A stretch of 5,406 nt of DNA. Origin: an uncultured Collinsella sp. GTDB taxonomy: Bacteria > Actinomycetota > Coriobacteriia > Coriobacteriales > Coriobacteriaceae. A program made the position numbers and the translations under genes. Below are positions 1 to 5,323 of the stretch, one piece after another. Below the pieces are notes generated by a model. It saw only the letters and a program-made list of their open reading frames with translations, searched no databases and had not been told where the DNA came from. Every line of letters starts with the position of its first letter. Position 1 is the stretch's first letter. The stretch lies in NCBI GenBank assembly GCA_905208635.1, contig CAJLPX010000063.1, positions 1 to 5,406 on the forward strand, read 5' to 3'.

Positions 1-54
1 CCTATGACGTTCTGATTCGTAGTCAGACCCTCTATCCAGCTGAGGTAACGCCGC
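1..54 (-). tRNA. tRNA-Arg (anticodon ACG), 3' end cut by the window edge
   Basis: These 54 bases are identical to positions 433-486, the 5' part of the complete tRNA-Arg gene further right. They hold the 5' acceptor strand, D-arm, anticodon arm with loop CTACGAA (anticodon ACG, which reads CGN arginine codons after inosine modification), variable loop and the 5' strand of the T-stem. The T-loop and 3' acceptor strand lie left of position 1, so it cannot be seen whether this copy is intact. It has its own promoter a few bases upstream and is therefore probably expressed independently of the second copy. Confidence 0.93.
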
Positions 55-66
55 AACGCACGGATT

Positions 67-95
67 ATTATGCACGCGAGCCCCCGATGGGTCAA
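67..95 (-). promoter_or_regulatory. Sigma-70-type promoter of the first tRNA-Arg
   Basis: Read on the minus strand, TTGACC (90-95) and CATAAT (67-72) are separated by exactly 17 bases. The expected start of transcription lies near position 60, about six bases before the mature tRNA 5' end at 54. Spacing, hexamer quality and closeness to the tRNA all agree. Confidence 0.75.
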
Positions 96-178
96 GCGAC
101 AATTAGAAAAAATTTTACGGAGTGATAATTAAGTTGTTCGTGCCTCGACCGAGGTTCGAATCCATGCGGTGTTGCCAT

Positions 179-208
179 AAAAGAAAAGCCCCCGTTGCCG
201 GAGGCTTT
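179..208 (-). terminator. Duplicated tRNA terminator (downstream of a tRNA fragment)
   Basis: On the minus strand a 9-bp hairpin (AAAGCCTCC / GGGGGCTTT, one G-U pair, 6-base loop, 185-208) is followed by a run of TTTTCTTTT. It is the same sequence as the terminator of the complete tRNA-Arg gene. Here it follows only a 20-base tRNA remnant. Confidence 0.75.
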
Positions 209-218
209 CAATTTCAAT

Positions 219-238
219 TGGTGCGGCGTATAGGATTC
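219..238 (-). pseudogene. tRNA-Arg 3'-end fragment (20 bases)
   Basis: The stretch is identical to positions 410-429 of the complete tRNA-Arg gene: encoded CCA, discriminator A, the 3' acceptor strand, the 3' T-stem strand and part of the T-loop. The match stops abruptly inside the T-loop after GGATTC (plus-strand reading), where the GC-rich core begins. There is no 5' tRNA part, so it cannot make a tRNA. It looks like the outer boundary of an insertion or duplication at the tRNA 3' end. Confidence 0.8.
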
Positions 239-330
239 CGCGCATCCGCTTCGCGGATCCGCACCGGCTTCGCCCGCCTGCCGGCGGACTCGCCCGCGGG
301 CTAAAAACGCTCCGCGTTTTCTTGACGCCC
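239..330. repeat. GC-rich three-hairpin repeat core, copy A
   Basis: This stretch matches 5221-5312 over 92 positions without gaps; I count five mismatches. Three hairpins are visible: ATCCGC/GCGGAT (244-258), CCGCC/GGCGG (274-287) and AAAACGC/GCGTTTT (304-320). It carries no credible reading frame. Both copies sit beside a tRNA gene and start next to a truncated tRNA T-loop. It is best described as a small interspersed repeat, possibly non-autonomous and mobile. The family was not recognised. Confidence 0.82.
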
Positions 331-332
331 GC

Positions 333-429
333 GCCTCGACCGAGGTTCGAATCCATGCGGCGTCCGCCTAAAAGAAAAGCCCCCGTTGCCGGAGGCTTTC
401 AATTTCAATTGGTGCGGCGTATAGGATTC
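333..429. repeat. Direct repeat, copy 2 (contains the 3' end of the intact tRNA-Arg)
   Basis: This is the partner of 142-238. Its right end is the genuine 3' end of the complete tRNA-Arg gene, and its left end borders the hairpin core. The tRNA and terminator parts are identical between the copies. The differences fall at 361-368, between the T-loop-like palindrome and the terminator. Because this copy belongs to a working tRNA gene, it is likely the original and 142-238 the derived one. Confidence 0.85.
370..399 (-). terminator. Terminator of tRNA-Arg
   Basis: Starting eleven bases beyond the CCA end, a 9-bp hairpin (376-399) with one G-U pair is followed on the minus strand by TTTTCTTTT. 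This is a clear intrinsic terminator for the tRNA gene at 410-486. Read on the plus strand the run after the hairpin is poor in T, so it acts mainly on the minus strand. Confidence 0.82.
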
Positions 430-486
430 GAACCTATGACGTTCTGATTCGTAGTCAGACCCTCTATCCAGCTGAGGTAACGCCGC
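410..486 (-). tRNA. tRNA-Arg (anticodon ACG), complete with CCA
   Basis: The 77 bases fold into a full cloverleaf. The acceptor stem GCGGCGT / ACGCCGC pairs perfectly, the anticodon stem TCTGA/TCAGA encloses CTACGAA (anticodon ACG), and the T-arm ATAGG-TTCGAAT-CCTAT is perfect. The discriminator is A and CCA is encoded. Its 5' portion is identical to the partial gene at 1-54, so the genome carries at least two copies. Promoter and terminator flank it closely, so it is probably a single-gene transcript. Confidence 0.97.
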
Positions 487-497
487 AGCGCAAGACA

Positions 498-527
498 TAT
501 AAAACCACTTTAGCTTATTGGAGTCAA
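498..527 (-). promoter_or_regulatory. Promoter of the complete tRNA-Arg
   Basis: On the minus strand TTGACT (522-527) and TTTATA (498-503) lie 18 bases apart. Transcription would start near 491, five bases before the tRNA. The -35 agrees with that of the first tRNA-Arg, but the rest of the upstream DNA is different and richer in AT, so the two copies do not share a duplicated promoter. Confidence 0.68.
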
Positions 528-563
528 GCACAATTTCAAACTTTTTTGTGGAACGCAGTCTTG

Positions 564-941
564 TCATGCTGCTCCGCATATACCGCCATTCCCCGTACGA
601 TCGATTGGCTTTTCAATCACGTCAAACTTAGCATCAAGTTCCCTCAGGAGCGATCTCACCCGCTGGGCACAATCATAATCGGCAAACGAGATACTCAACA
701 TGCGAGCAACCTGGTTAGATGTCCGGACCCCATAGAAATGCTCCAGGGCCACAAGCCCCTCGTGCGCCACAAACGTCTCAACCACATGAGGCGACTCCTC
801 AAAGCACCATTGGGTCAACGGACCCTCGCTCGTCTGTCGAACCACCAGGCCACCCATGCCAGACGGCTCACACGTTACAAGCAGGTACTCCCCGCCCTCG
901 TCGCTCTCAAACAAAACCACCCGATCATCAAACAGCTCCAT
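564..941 (-). CDS. Orphan protein of 125 residues, unknown function
   Basis: I do not recognise this family. The start ATG at 941 is preceded by a good ribosome site (AGGGGA, about four bases away). The protein is acidic in its first half (FDDRVVLFESDEGGEYLL), which reads like beta strands. The second half (SNQVARMLSISFADYDCAQR, then VRSLLRELDAKFDVI) looks like one or two amphipathic helices. There is no signal peptide, membrane segment, cysteine cluster or known catalytic motif, so it is probably a small soluble cytoplasmic protein. Codons end in A or T more often than in neighbouring serS, which suggests low expression or acquisition. It stands alone between the tRNA-Arg promoter and the serS terminator. 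No clear promoter was found upstream; a short palindrome CTGTATACAG lies at 993-1002. The open frame, codon pattern and ribosome site make it likely real. Confidence 0.62.
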   Translation of the reverse strand: MELFDDRVVLFESDEGGEYLLVTCEPSGMGGLVVRQTSEGPLTQWCFEESPHVVETFVAHEGLVALEHFYGVRTSNQVARMLSISFADYDCAQRVRSLLRELDAKFDVIEKPIDRTGNGGICGAA

Positions 942-1060
942 CGCGTCCCCTTTCTCTCGCTCTTATTAAGCAAAAGCATAGCAGGTAGATGGCTGTATAC
1001 AGAACAGTTGTTTGTGTGTTTTCTATTGAGCTGTCCGCACAGCATGGTATGGCCACACAC

Positions 1061-1088
1061 AAAAAGGGCACCCCAAAAAGGAGTGCCC
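1061..1088 (-). terminator. Terminator of serS
   Basis: GGGCACTCC and GGGGTGCCC pair around a TTTTT loop (1066-1088, one mismatch) and are followed on the minus strand by TTTTT. The hairpin begins 24 bases after the serS stop codon and is a typical intrinsic terminator. Confidence 0.88.
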
Positions 1089-1112
1089 TAGCAAATCGCT
1101 TATGCAGCCAAT

Positions 1113-2396
1113 CTACGCGACCGGCTCGATCTTCTCGAGGCCGCCCATGTAGGGACGCAGAACCTCGGGGATCGTGATGGTGCCGTCAGCGTTCTGGTAG
1201 TTCTCCAGAATGGCTGCCATGGTACGGCCAGCCGGCAGACCGGAACCGTTGAGGGTGTGCAGATAGCGCGAACCCTTGAAGTTCTCGGGGTCGCGATACT
1301 TGATGTTGGCGCGACGGGCCTGGAAGTCACCGCAGTTGGAGCAGGAGCTGATCTCCTTGTAGGCGTTGTAGCTCGGCAGCCAGACCTCGACGTCGTAGGT
1401 CTGACGGGCAGAGAAGCCCAGGTCGCCGGTGCACAGGCTAATCACGCGATACGGAAGACCCAGCTGCTGCAGCAGGAACTCGGCCTCGGCGGTCATGCTC
1501 TCGAGCTCCTTGTCGGACTCCTCCGGCTTGGCAAACTTGACCATCTCGACCTTGTCGAACTCGTGCTGGCGAATGATGCCGCGGGTATCGCGACCAGCGG
1601 AGCCGGCCTCCTCGCGGAAGCAGGGGGTGAAGGCGGTGTAGCGGCGCGGCAGGGTATCGGCGTCGAGGACCTCACCGGCGTGCAGGTTGGTGAGCACGAC
1701 CTCGGCGGTGGGGATCAGGAAGTTGTCGCCCGAGACGTGATAGGCGTCGTCCTCGAACTTGGGCAGCTGGCCCGTGCCGAACATGGTCTGACGCTTGACG
1801 ACGATGGGCGGCCACCACTCCTTAAAACCACGGCTGGTGTGCGTATCGAGGAAGAAGTTGATGAGGGCGCGCTCAAGACGGGCGCCGGCGCCACCGAGAA
1901 CGGTGAAGCGGCTGCCGGAGAGCTTGTTGCCGCGCTCGAAGTCAAGGATGTCGAGGTCGGTGCCCAGATCCCAGTGCGGCTTAAAGTCGAAGTCGAACTC
2001 GCGCGGGGTGCCCCAACGACGGCGCTCGATGTTCTCGTCCTCGTCCTTGCCGTACGGCGTGGCCTCGCAAGGAATGTTGGGCAGGTGAGCCATGAAGTCG
2101 TACTGCTCCTGCTCGAGGGCGGTGCGGCGCTCGGCCAGACCGTCAATCTTCTCGTTGACGGCGCGCACGGCCTCTTTGGCGGCCTCGGCCTCGTCCTTCT
2201 TGCCCTCCTTCATCAGGGCGCCGATCTTCTTGGACTCGGCATTGCGCGTGGCTTGAAGTTCCTCGACCTCGGTGATGACGGCACGACGCTCGTCGTCGAG
2301 CTCAAAGAACTTCTCGCGATCCCAAGACGTCTGGCGGTTAGCCATGGCGACATCGATGGCATCGGGGTTCTCGCGAACAAACTTGATATCAAGCAT
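1113..2396 (-). CDS. serS: Seryl-tRNA synthetase (class II)
   Basis: The enzyme charges tRNA-Ser (and tRNA-Sec where present) with serine using ATP, in the cytoplasm. The start at 2396 gives MLDIKFVRENPD, the family's usual opening, with GGAGGA four bases upstream. An ATG 27 bases further out would add nine atypical residues and bury that ribosome site. The product has 427 residues, a normal length. An N-terminal charged helical arm spans roughly residues 30-100 and is the coiled coil that grips the tRNA-Ser long variable arm. The catalytic part shows TAEVVLTN (230-237), class II motif 2 with FTPCFREEAGS starting at 256 and QHEF ending at 280, and motif 3 LNGSGLPAGRTMAAILEN (382-399). It ends in a strong terminator and is transcribed divergently from a small membrane protein gene. 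The leader is too short for a T-box. Confidence 0.98.
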   Translation of the reverse strand: MLDIKFVRENPDAIDVAMANRQTSWDREKFFELDDERRAVITEVEELQATRNAESKKIGALMKEGKKDEAEAAKEAVRAVNEKIDGLAERRTALEQEQYDFMAHLPNIPCEATPYGKDEDENIERRRWGTPREFDFDFKPHWDLGTDLDILDFERGNKLSGSRFTVLGGAGARLERALINFFLDTHTSRGFKEWWPPIVVKRQTMFGTGQLPKFEDDAYHVSGDNFLIPTAEVVLTNLHAGEVLDADTLPRRYTAFTPCFREEAGSAGRDTRGIIRQHEFDKVEMVKFAKPEESDKELESMTAEAEFLLQQLGLPYRVISLCTGDLGFSARQTYDVEVWLPSYNAYKEISSCSNCGDFQARRANIKYRDPENFKGSRYLHTLNGSGLPAGRTMAAILENYQNADGTITIPEVLRPYMGGLEKIEPVA

Positions 2397-2426
2397 TAGA
2401 TCCTCCGGCGATATACATTCCATTTA

Positions 2427-2464
2427 GGTTGCAACCTTGTACATGTATGGGCAAGTATATACTT
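2427..2464. promoter_or_regulatory. Divergent control region with three palindromes (serS / small membrane protein)
   Basis: Three perfect palindromes follow one another in 38 bases: GGTTGCAACC (2427-2436), TACATGTA (2440-2447) and AAGTATATACTT (2453-2464). The last contains TATACT on both strands, so it could supply the -10 box of both divergent promoters. A plus-strand -35 candidate is TTGTAC (2437-2442), with a short 15-base spacer. A minus-strand candidate is TTGAGT (2483-2488), which fits a shifted -10 (TAAGTA, 2460-2465) with 17 bases. That promoters lie here follows from the gene arrangement; the exact boxes are uncertain. Confidence 0.45.
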
Positions 2465-2507
2465 ATGAGCGTTTACGACCCAACTCAACTACGCAAGAAG
2501 GCACCCA

Positions 2508-2681
2508 ATGGACGCAGTTTTTTCCTTTTTGTTTGGCACCCGCACCGGCTTTGCCATCCTTTTCGCCGGCGGCATCCTGCTGTTTGCGATTATTGCCTTT
2601 GTTATGGAGAAGCGCACCCATAAGATGTATGTCGACCGCGGCCCCAAATCCGAGGACGAAGAAGACAGCTTCTGGGACTAA
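2508..2681 (+). CDS. Small single-pass membrane protein (57 residues)
   Basis: The frame ATG-TAA encodes MDAVFSFLFGTRTG, a hydrophobic segment (about residues 14-33, FAILFAGGILLFAIIAFVME), then a basic stretch EKRTHKMYVDRG and an acidic tail KSEDEEDSFWD. A ribosome site AGAAGG lies six bases before the start. Positive charges after the membrane segment suggest the C-terminal tail faces the cytoplasm. It has no catalytic motif and its role is unknown. It is transcribed away from serS, and its stop codon abuts a palindromic repeat carrying a terminator, so it is probably a single-gene unit. The membrane segment, charge pattern and ribosome site together make chance unlikely. Confidence 0.8.
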   Translation: MDAVFSFLFGTRTGFAILFAGGILLFAIIAFVMEKRTHKMYVDRGPKSEDEEDSFWD

Positions 2682-2842
2682 CCTGCCAAAAAAGGGACAG
2701 GTTTATTTTGGTCGGTTTTATCTGGGCAAACGCAAGCGCCCCGCAACTGGAATTGAGCCAGTTGCGGGGCGCTTTTCACATACACGACAAAACCGCAGGA
2801 AAAACCTGCCAACATAAACCTGTCCCTTTTTGGTCGGTTTTA
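2681..2842. repeat. Nested palindromic intergenic repeat (about 160 bp)
   Basis: Two arms (about 2681-2721 and 2802-2842) surround a perfect 17-bp hairpin. Each arm contains the core AAAGGGACAGGTTTAT or its reverse complement, so the whole element is an imperfect inverted repeat. The arm edges, however, are in direct orientation: both read ACCTGCCAA on the left and TTGGTCGGTTTTA on the right. The left arm begins at the last base of the small gene's stop codon, and the right arm supplies the proC stop codon. Reading across it yields similar meaningless peptides on both strands. This form fits a REP-like element spread by a transposase encoded elsewhere, but the family is not established here. 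Confidence 0.8.
2734..2776 (+). terminator. Strong terminator between convergent genes
   Basis: A perfect 17-bp stem (2734-2750 with 2758-2774, arms AAGCGCCCCGCAACTGG and complement) encloses a 7-base loop and ends in TTTT on the plus strand. It would terminate the small membrane protein transcript. On the minus strand the hairpin is equally stable but is followed by GCGTTTG, so stopping proC transcripts would be less efficient. Confidence 0.85.
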
Positions 2843-3610
2843 CTGGAGGGTTGCGTCGATTGCCTTGACTAGGGCGCTGCGCATGCCGGCGTCCTCGAGC
2901 GCAACGACGCCCTTGATGGTGGCACCGCCGGGCGAGCACACGGCATCCTTCATCTCCGCAGGATGCTGGCCAGTTGCAAGCTGCAGCTTTGCCGTACCCA
3001 GCACCATCTGGCTCACAATGCGATAAGCATCCGCACGCGGGATACCGTGCTTGACCGCCGCATCGCCCAGGGCCTCGATTGCCATGGCGACGAATGCCGG
3101 AGCGCAACCACCCACCGTGCCGCCCACAAACAGCAGGCTCGTGTCGAGCTCAACCACCGTGCCAAGCTTGCCAAGTAGATCGAGCACCACAGCGCGCTGC
3201 TCGTCATTGAGCGTCGAAGCCTTCTCGCAAGCGATGACGCCCTCGCCCACCGAAACCGGCGTGTTGGGCACCGTCGAGATATGCGCGACGCCCGGCAGGA
3301 CCTGCTCCCACTTGGCACTGTCCCAGGTCCAGGCAACCGACAGAACGACCTTTTTGGCAAGAGTATCCTTGAGCGGGGCGAATACCTTCTCGATCATGTA
3401 CGGTTTGACCGCAGCAACCACGATATCGGATGCGGCGACAACCTCGGCGGCATCGTGGCAAGCGACCGTCCCGCGCGCCTCACAGCGCTCAACCAGTGCG
3501 TCGTAGCGACCCGCACAGGCGCACATGTCGCTCGCAGCTACACCGGCAGCGATCCAGCCATCGGCCATAGCGCTCGCCATATTGCCAAAACCGACAAATC
3601 CAATCTTCAT
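2840..3610 (-). CDS. proC: Pyrroline-5-carboxylate reductase
   Basis: The enzyme reduces 1-pyrroline-5-carboxylate to L-proline with NAD(P)H, the last step of proline synthesis, in the cytoplasm. The start at 3610 gives MKIGFVGFGNM; the ribosome site AAGGA lies nine bases upstream and would be buried by the ATG at 3634. The product has 256 residues, slightly short for the family. The Rossmann glycine loop is GFVGFGNMASAM (4-15) and PNTP is at 115-118. The dimer/catalytic domain shows GGCAPAFV (167-174) in place of the usual SGSGPAYVF, and HPAEMKDAVCSPGGATIKG (216-234) as expected. The stretch AWTWDSAKW (93-101) replaces the usual SIAAG-type segment. The assignment is firm. The gene follows rlmH after a 73-base gap with no obvious promoter, so read-through from the upstream genes is likely. 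Its stop codon lies in a repeat arm. Confidence 0.93.
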   Translation of the reverse strand: MKIGFVGFGNMASAMADGWIAAGVAASDMCACAGRYDALVERCEARGTVACHDAAEVVAASDIVVAAVKPYMIEKVFAPLKDTLAKKVVLSVAWTWDSAKWEQVLPGVAHISTVPNTPVSVGEGVIACEKASTLNDEQRAVVLDLLGKLGTVVELDTSLLFVGGTVGGCAPAFVAMAIEALGDAAVKHGIPRADAYRIVSQMVLGTAKLQLATGQHPAEMKDAVCSPGGATIKGVVALEDAGMRSALVKAIDATLQ

Positions 3611-3683
3611 ATCACATAGTCCTTTCAGACACATTCCTCAAAACGAAAGGTATTGTCCCACGCCATTGTTTCGTATTGCCGAC

Positions 3684-4154
3684 CTATTTGTGATACGGCT
3701 CGCCACGGCTAATCTTGCAGGCACGGTAAATCTGCTCTAGCAGCACCACGCGCGCCAGGTTATGCGGCAGGGTAATGCGTCCAAAACTGAGCATCTCGTC
3801 GGCGCGTGCGCGCACGTCATCGCTCACGCCGTCCGAACCGCCGATTACAAAGGCAATGTCGCTGCTGCCTCGCAGCATAAGATCGTCGAGCCTCGCCGAA
3901 AACTCCTCGCTCGAGCGCTCCTTGCCCTCGATAGCCAGCAGGATCACATGCGCTCGAGATGGCAAGGCGGCAAGAATCGCCGCCCCCTCCTTGTCGCGCG
4001 CGGCATCCACGCCGCCCGCCTTAGCCGGGTCGATATCGGCCACCTCGCGGATATCCACCTTGGCATAGGCACCTAGGCGCTTGGTGTACTCAGCGCACGC
4101 GTCCTTCCAAAAGCGCTCCTTGAGCTTACCGACGCAAACGACGGTGTATTTCAC
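3684..4154 (-). CDS. rlmH: 23S rRNA pseudouridine-1915 N3-methyltransferase
   Basis: RlmH is a small SPOUT-family enzyme that methylates pseudouridine 1915 in helix 69 of 23S rRNA, using S-adenosylmethionine and acting on assembled 70S ribosomes. The product has 156 residues, a normal length. It opens with the typical KYTVVCVGKLKERFW. The knot region holds VILLAIEGKERSSEEF (from residue 70) and the cofactor loop FVIGGSDG (102-109). The signature tail LPHNLARVVLLEQIYRA (129-145) ends in GEPYHK at the terminus, with the conserved YHK. The start codon is GTG. AAGGGG lies nine bases upstream and overlaps the end of the SPFH gene, whose stop is only six bases away, so translation is probably coupled. 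Confidence 0.97.
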   Translation of the reverse strand: MKYTVVCVGKLKERFWKDACAEYTKRLGAYAKVDIREVADIDPAKAGGVDAARDKEGAAILAALPSRAHVILLAIEGKERSSEEFSARLDDLMLRGSSDIAFVIGGSDGVSDDVRARADEMLSFGRITLPHNLARVVLLEQIYRACKISRGEPYHK

Positions 4155-4160
4155 GCGCGT

Positions 4161-5099
4161 CTACCCCTTCGAATCGTTTTGAACTTTGCCGGCGGCCAGC
4201 ATCTGCTCGAACATCGAGGCCGACTGCGAAAAGTCGCTCGGCAGCACGACCGTCGAGGTTTTACCCGTGCGAGCGAACTCCGTCATCATCTCGGACCACT
4301 GCGTAAACATGAACAGTTGGTTGGCCTCGTCATTGCCGACACCCGTCTCCTGGATGATCTCGAGCGAATCTTTGATACCCAGCGCGATGGCCTTGCGCTG
4401 GTTGGCGATGCCCTCGCCCGCCTTTTCCATAGCCTCGGCCTCGGCGGTCGCCTCGGTGACGCGCTTGATGCGGTCGGCCTCGGCGAGCTCCTGCGCGGCA
4501 GCGCGCTTGCGCTGGGCAGCGTTGATGTCGTTCATGGAGTTCTCAACCTCGGTCGGCAGTGCGATTTTGGTGATGAGCGTCGACACGAGGGTGAAGCCGT
4601 AGGCGGCCATCTGCTCGGAAACGGTAGCGTTGACATCCTTGGCGATGTCATCCTTCTTGGCAAAGACCTCATCGAGTGTGTAGACGGGGATGGAGGAGCG
4701 CAGGGCGTCGGTGATGAAGTCGCGCATCTGGTCGACGGGCTCCTGCAGCATGTAGTAGCTCTTGTAGATGCCCGAATCTGCCGGGCCGGCGCCCATGTCG
4801 TAGCTCACGTGGTACTGAGCGGAGACCTCAAGACCGATGGTCACGTTGTCCTGGGTCTTAACGTCGATGCCAAAACCGTTTTTCATGGTGCGCAGGCTCA
4901 CCGTGGCGGCCTTGCGGTCGATCACGGGCACCTTCACGTGGAAGCCCGCGTTGACGATACGGTTGAACTTACCCAAGCGCTCGATGATTACGGCGTGCTG
5001 CTGTTCAACGACATAACAGGCGTTGGGGAGCAGCAACAACAGGATGATGATGGGAATCAAAAGGCTGGTAAGGGCGGCGATGATACCGGAAAACAGCAT
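4161..5099 (-). CDS. SPFH/Band-7 membrane protein (stomatin/HIR-like)
   Basis: SPFH proteins assemble into membrane-bound ring or cage structures that organise membrane domains or regulate proteases such as FtsH. The substrate here is unknown. The start at 5099 (AGGAG five bases upstream) gives 312 residues; an ATG 21 bases further out is less likely. An N-terminal membrane segment spans about residues 5-26. The Band-7 domain follows at about 28-195, with VVEQQHAVIIERLGKFNRIV, GFHVKVPVIDRKA, and later LPTEVENSMNDINAAQRKRA. Next comes an alanine- and glutamate-rich coiled coil (about 196-235) and the tail QLFMFTQWSEMMTEFARTGK, as in slipin/HIR/QmcA-like proteins. It differs from HflK/HflC, which come as a pair. 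It is the first gene of the run with rlmH and proC. An NfeD-type partner is not visible. Confidence 0.9.
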   Translation of the reverse strand: MLFSGIIAALTSLLIPIIILLLLLPNACYVVEQQHAVIIERLGKFNRIVNAGFHVKVPVIDRKAATVSLRTMKNGFGIDVKTQDNVTIGLEVSAQYHVSYDMGAGPADSGIYKSYYMLQEPVDQMRDFITDALRSSIPVYTLDEVFAKKDDIAKDVNATVSEQMAAYGFTLVSTLITKIALPTEVENSMNDINAAQRKRAAAQELAEADRIKRVTEATAEAEAMEKAGEGIANQRKAIALGIKDSLEIIQETGVGNDEANQLFMFTQWSEMMTEFARTGKTSTVVLPSDFSQSASMFEQMLAAGKVQNDSKG

Positions 5100-5161
5100 G
5101 GTCTCTCCTCTGATAGGCACACGTTGGTACTAGGATACCCGTCCAAGGAGATCGTGCATAA

Positions 5162-5192
5162 CAAAAAGAGCTCCCATTGCTGGGAGCTCTTT
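5162..5192 (-). terminator. Duplicated tRNA terminator upstream of the SPFH gene
   Basis: A perfect 12-bp stem AAAGAGCTCCCA / TGGGAGCTCTTT (5165-5192) with a 4-base loop is followed by TTTTTG on the minus strand. It belongs to a duplicated tRNA 3' end and lies about 65 bases before the SPFH start. The SPFH promoter should therefore sit in 5100-5160; no convincing pair of hexamers was found there. Confidence 0.8.
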
Positions 5193-5217
5193 CAATCAAT
5201 GGTGCGGGCGAAAGGAC
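5164..5217. repeat. Direct repeat at the right locus, copy 1
   Basis: These 54 bases match 5353-5406 with mismatches at 5168 and 5172, at an offset of 189 bases. The repeat contains a terminator hairpin and a tRNA 3' end. It is unrelated in sequence to the repeat at 142-238 but has the same build, and the same core lies between its two copies. Confidence 0.83.
5200..5217 (-). pseudogene. tRNA 3'-end fragment (18 bases), second tRNA species
   Basis: On the minus strand the stretch reads GTCCTTTCGCCCGCACCA: T-loop end, 3' T-stem CCTTT, 3' acceptor strand CGCCCGC, discriminator A and CCA. The identical 18 bases recur at 5389-5406. No 5' half is present, so this copy is a remnant that ends inside the T-loop beside the hairpin core. 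The parent tRNA should begin GCGGGCG, which would suit tRNA-Leu, but this is a guess. Confidence 0.75.
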
Positions 5218-5220
5218 GTC

Positions 5221-5312
5221 CGCGTATCCGCTTCGCGGATCCGCACCGGCTTCGCCCGCCTGCCGGCGGACTCGCCAGCTCGCTAAAAACGCTCCGCGTT
5301 TTCTTGACGCTC
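5221..5312. repeat. GC-rich three-hairpin repeat core, copy B
   Basis: This is the second copy of 239-330 in the same orientation and with identical hairpins: ATCCGC/GCGGAT (5226-5240), CCGCC/GGCGG (5256-5269) and AAAACGC/GCGTTTT (5286-5302). Differences cluster at 5277-5281, just before the third hairpin. In this copy GCTCGCT occurs on both sides of that hairpin (5278-5284 and 5309-5315). Confidence 0.82.
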
Positions 5313-5323
5313 GCTCCTTCACA

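Larger units (their letters stand above)
142..238. repeat. Direct repeat, copy 1 (tRNA 3' end plus terminator)
   Basis: This 97-base stretch matches 333-429 without gaps, with five mismatches clustered at 170-177. Left to right it holds a small palindrome (CCTCG/CGAGG), a T-loop-like stretch GGTTCGAATCC in plus orientation, a terminator hairpin and the last 20 bases of the minus-strand tRNA-Arg including CCA. The 94 bases between the two repeats are the hairpin-rich core. Together they form a partial tandem repeat with a 191-base period. Confidence 0.85.

Noticed and set aside
142..429. CRISPR-like array
   Set aside because: There are only two direct repeats, each containing tRNA and terminator sequence, with a 94-base interval that recurs elsewhere. 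This is not a repeat-spacer pattern.
546..1091. 181-codon plus-strand frame
   Set aside because: It overlaps the minus-strand 125-residue gene, which has a ribosome site and protein-like composition, and it runs through the serS terminator.
1257..2399. 380-codon open frame on the plus strand
   Set aside because: It lies almost entirely antisense to serS, whose motifs are unmistakable. The translation is Val/Leu/Gly-rich low-complexity, as expected from the reverse strand of a GC-rich gene.
2397..2507. T-box or other riboswitch in front of serS
   Set aside because: The space is too short, and no specifier stem, T-box sequence or antiterminator is visible.
2437..2817. 126-codon plus-strand frame downstream of serS
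   Set aside because: It overlaps the better-supported 57-residue gene in another frame and then translates the palindromic repeat. Both strands of the repeat give the same KKGQVY-type peptide, which shows it reflects the palindrome and not a protein.
5100..5160. Promoter for the SPFH operon
   Set aside because: TTGGAC and TATCCT-like hexamers exist, but none have acceptable spacing, so no call is made although a promoter must lie nearby.
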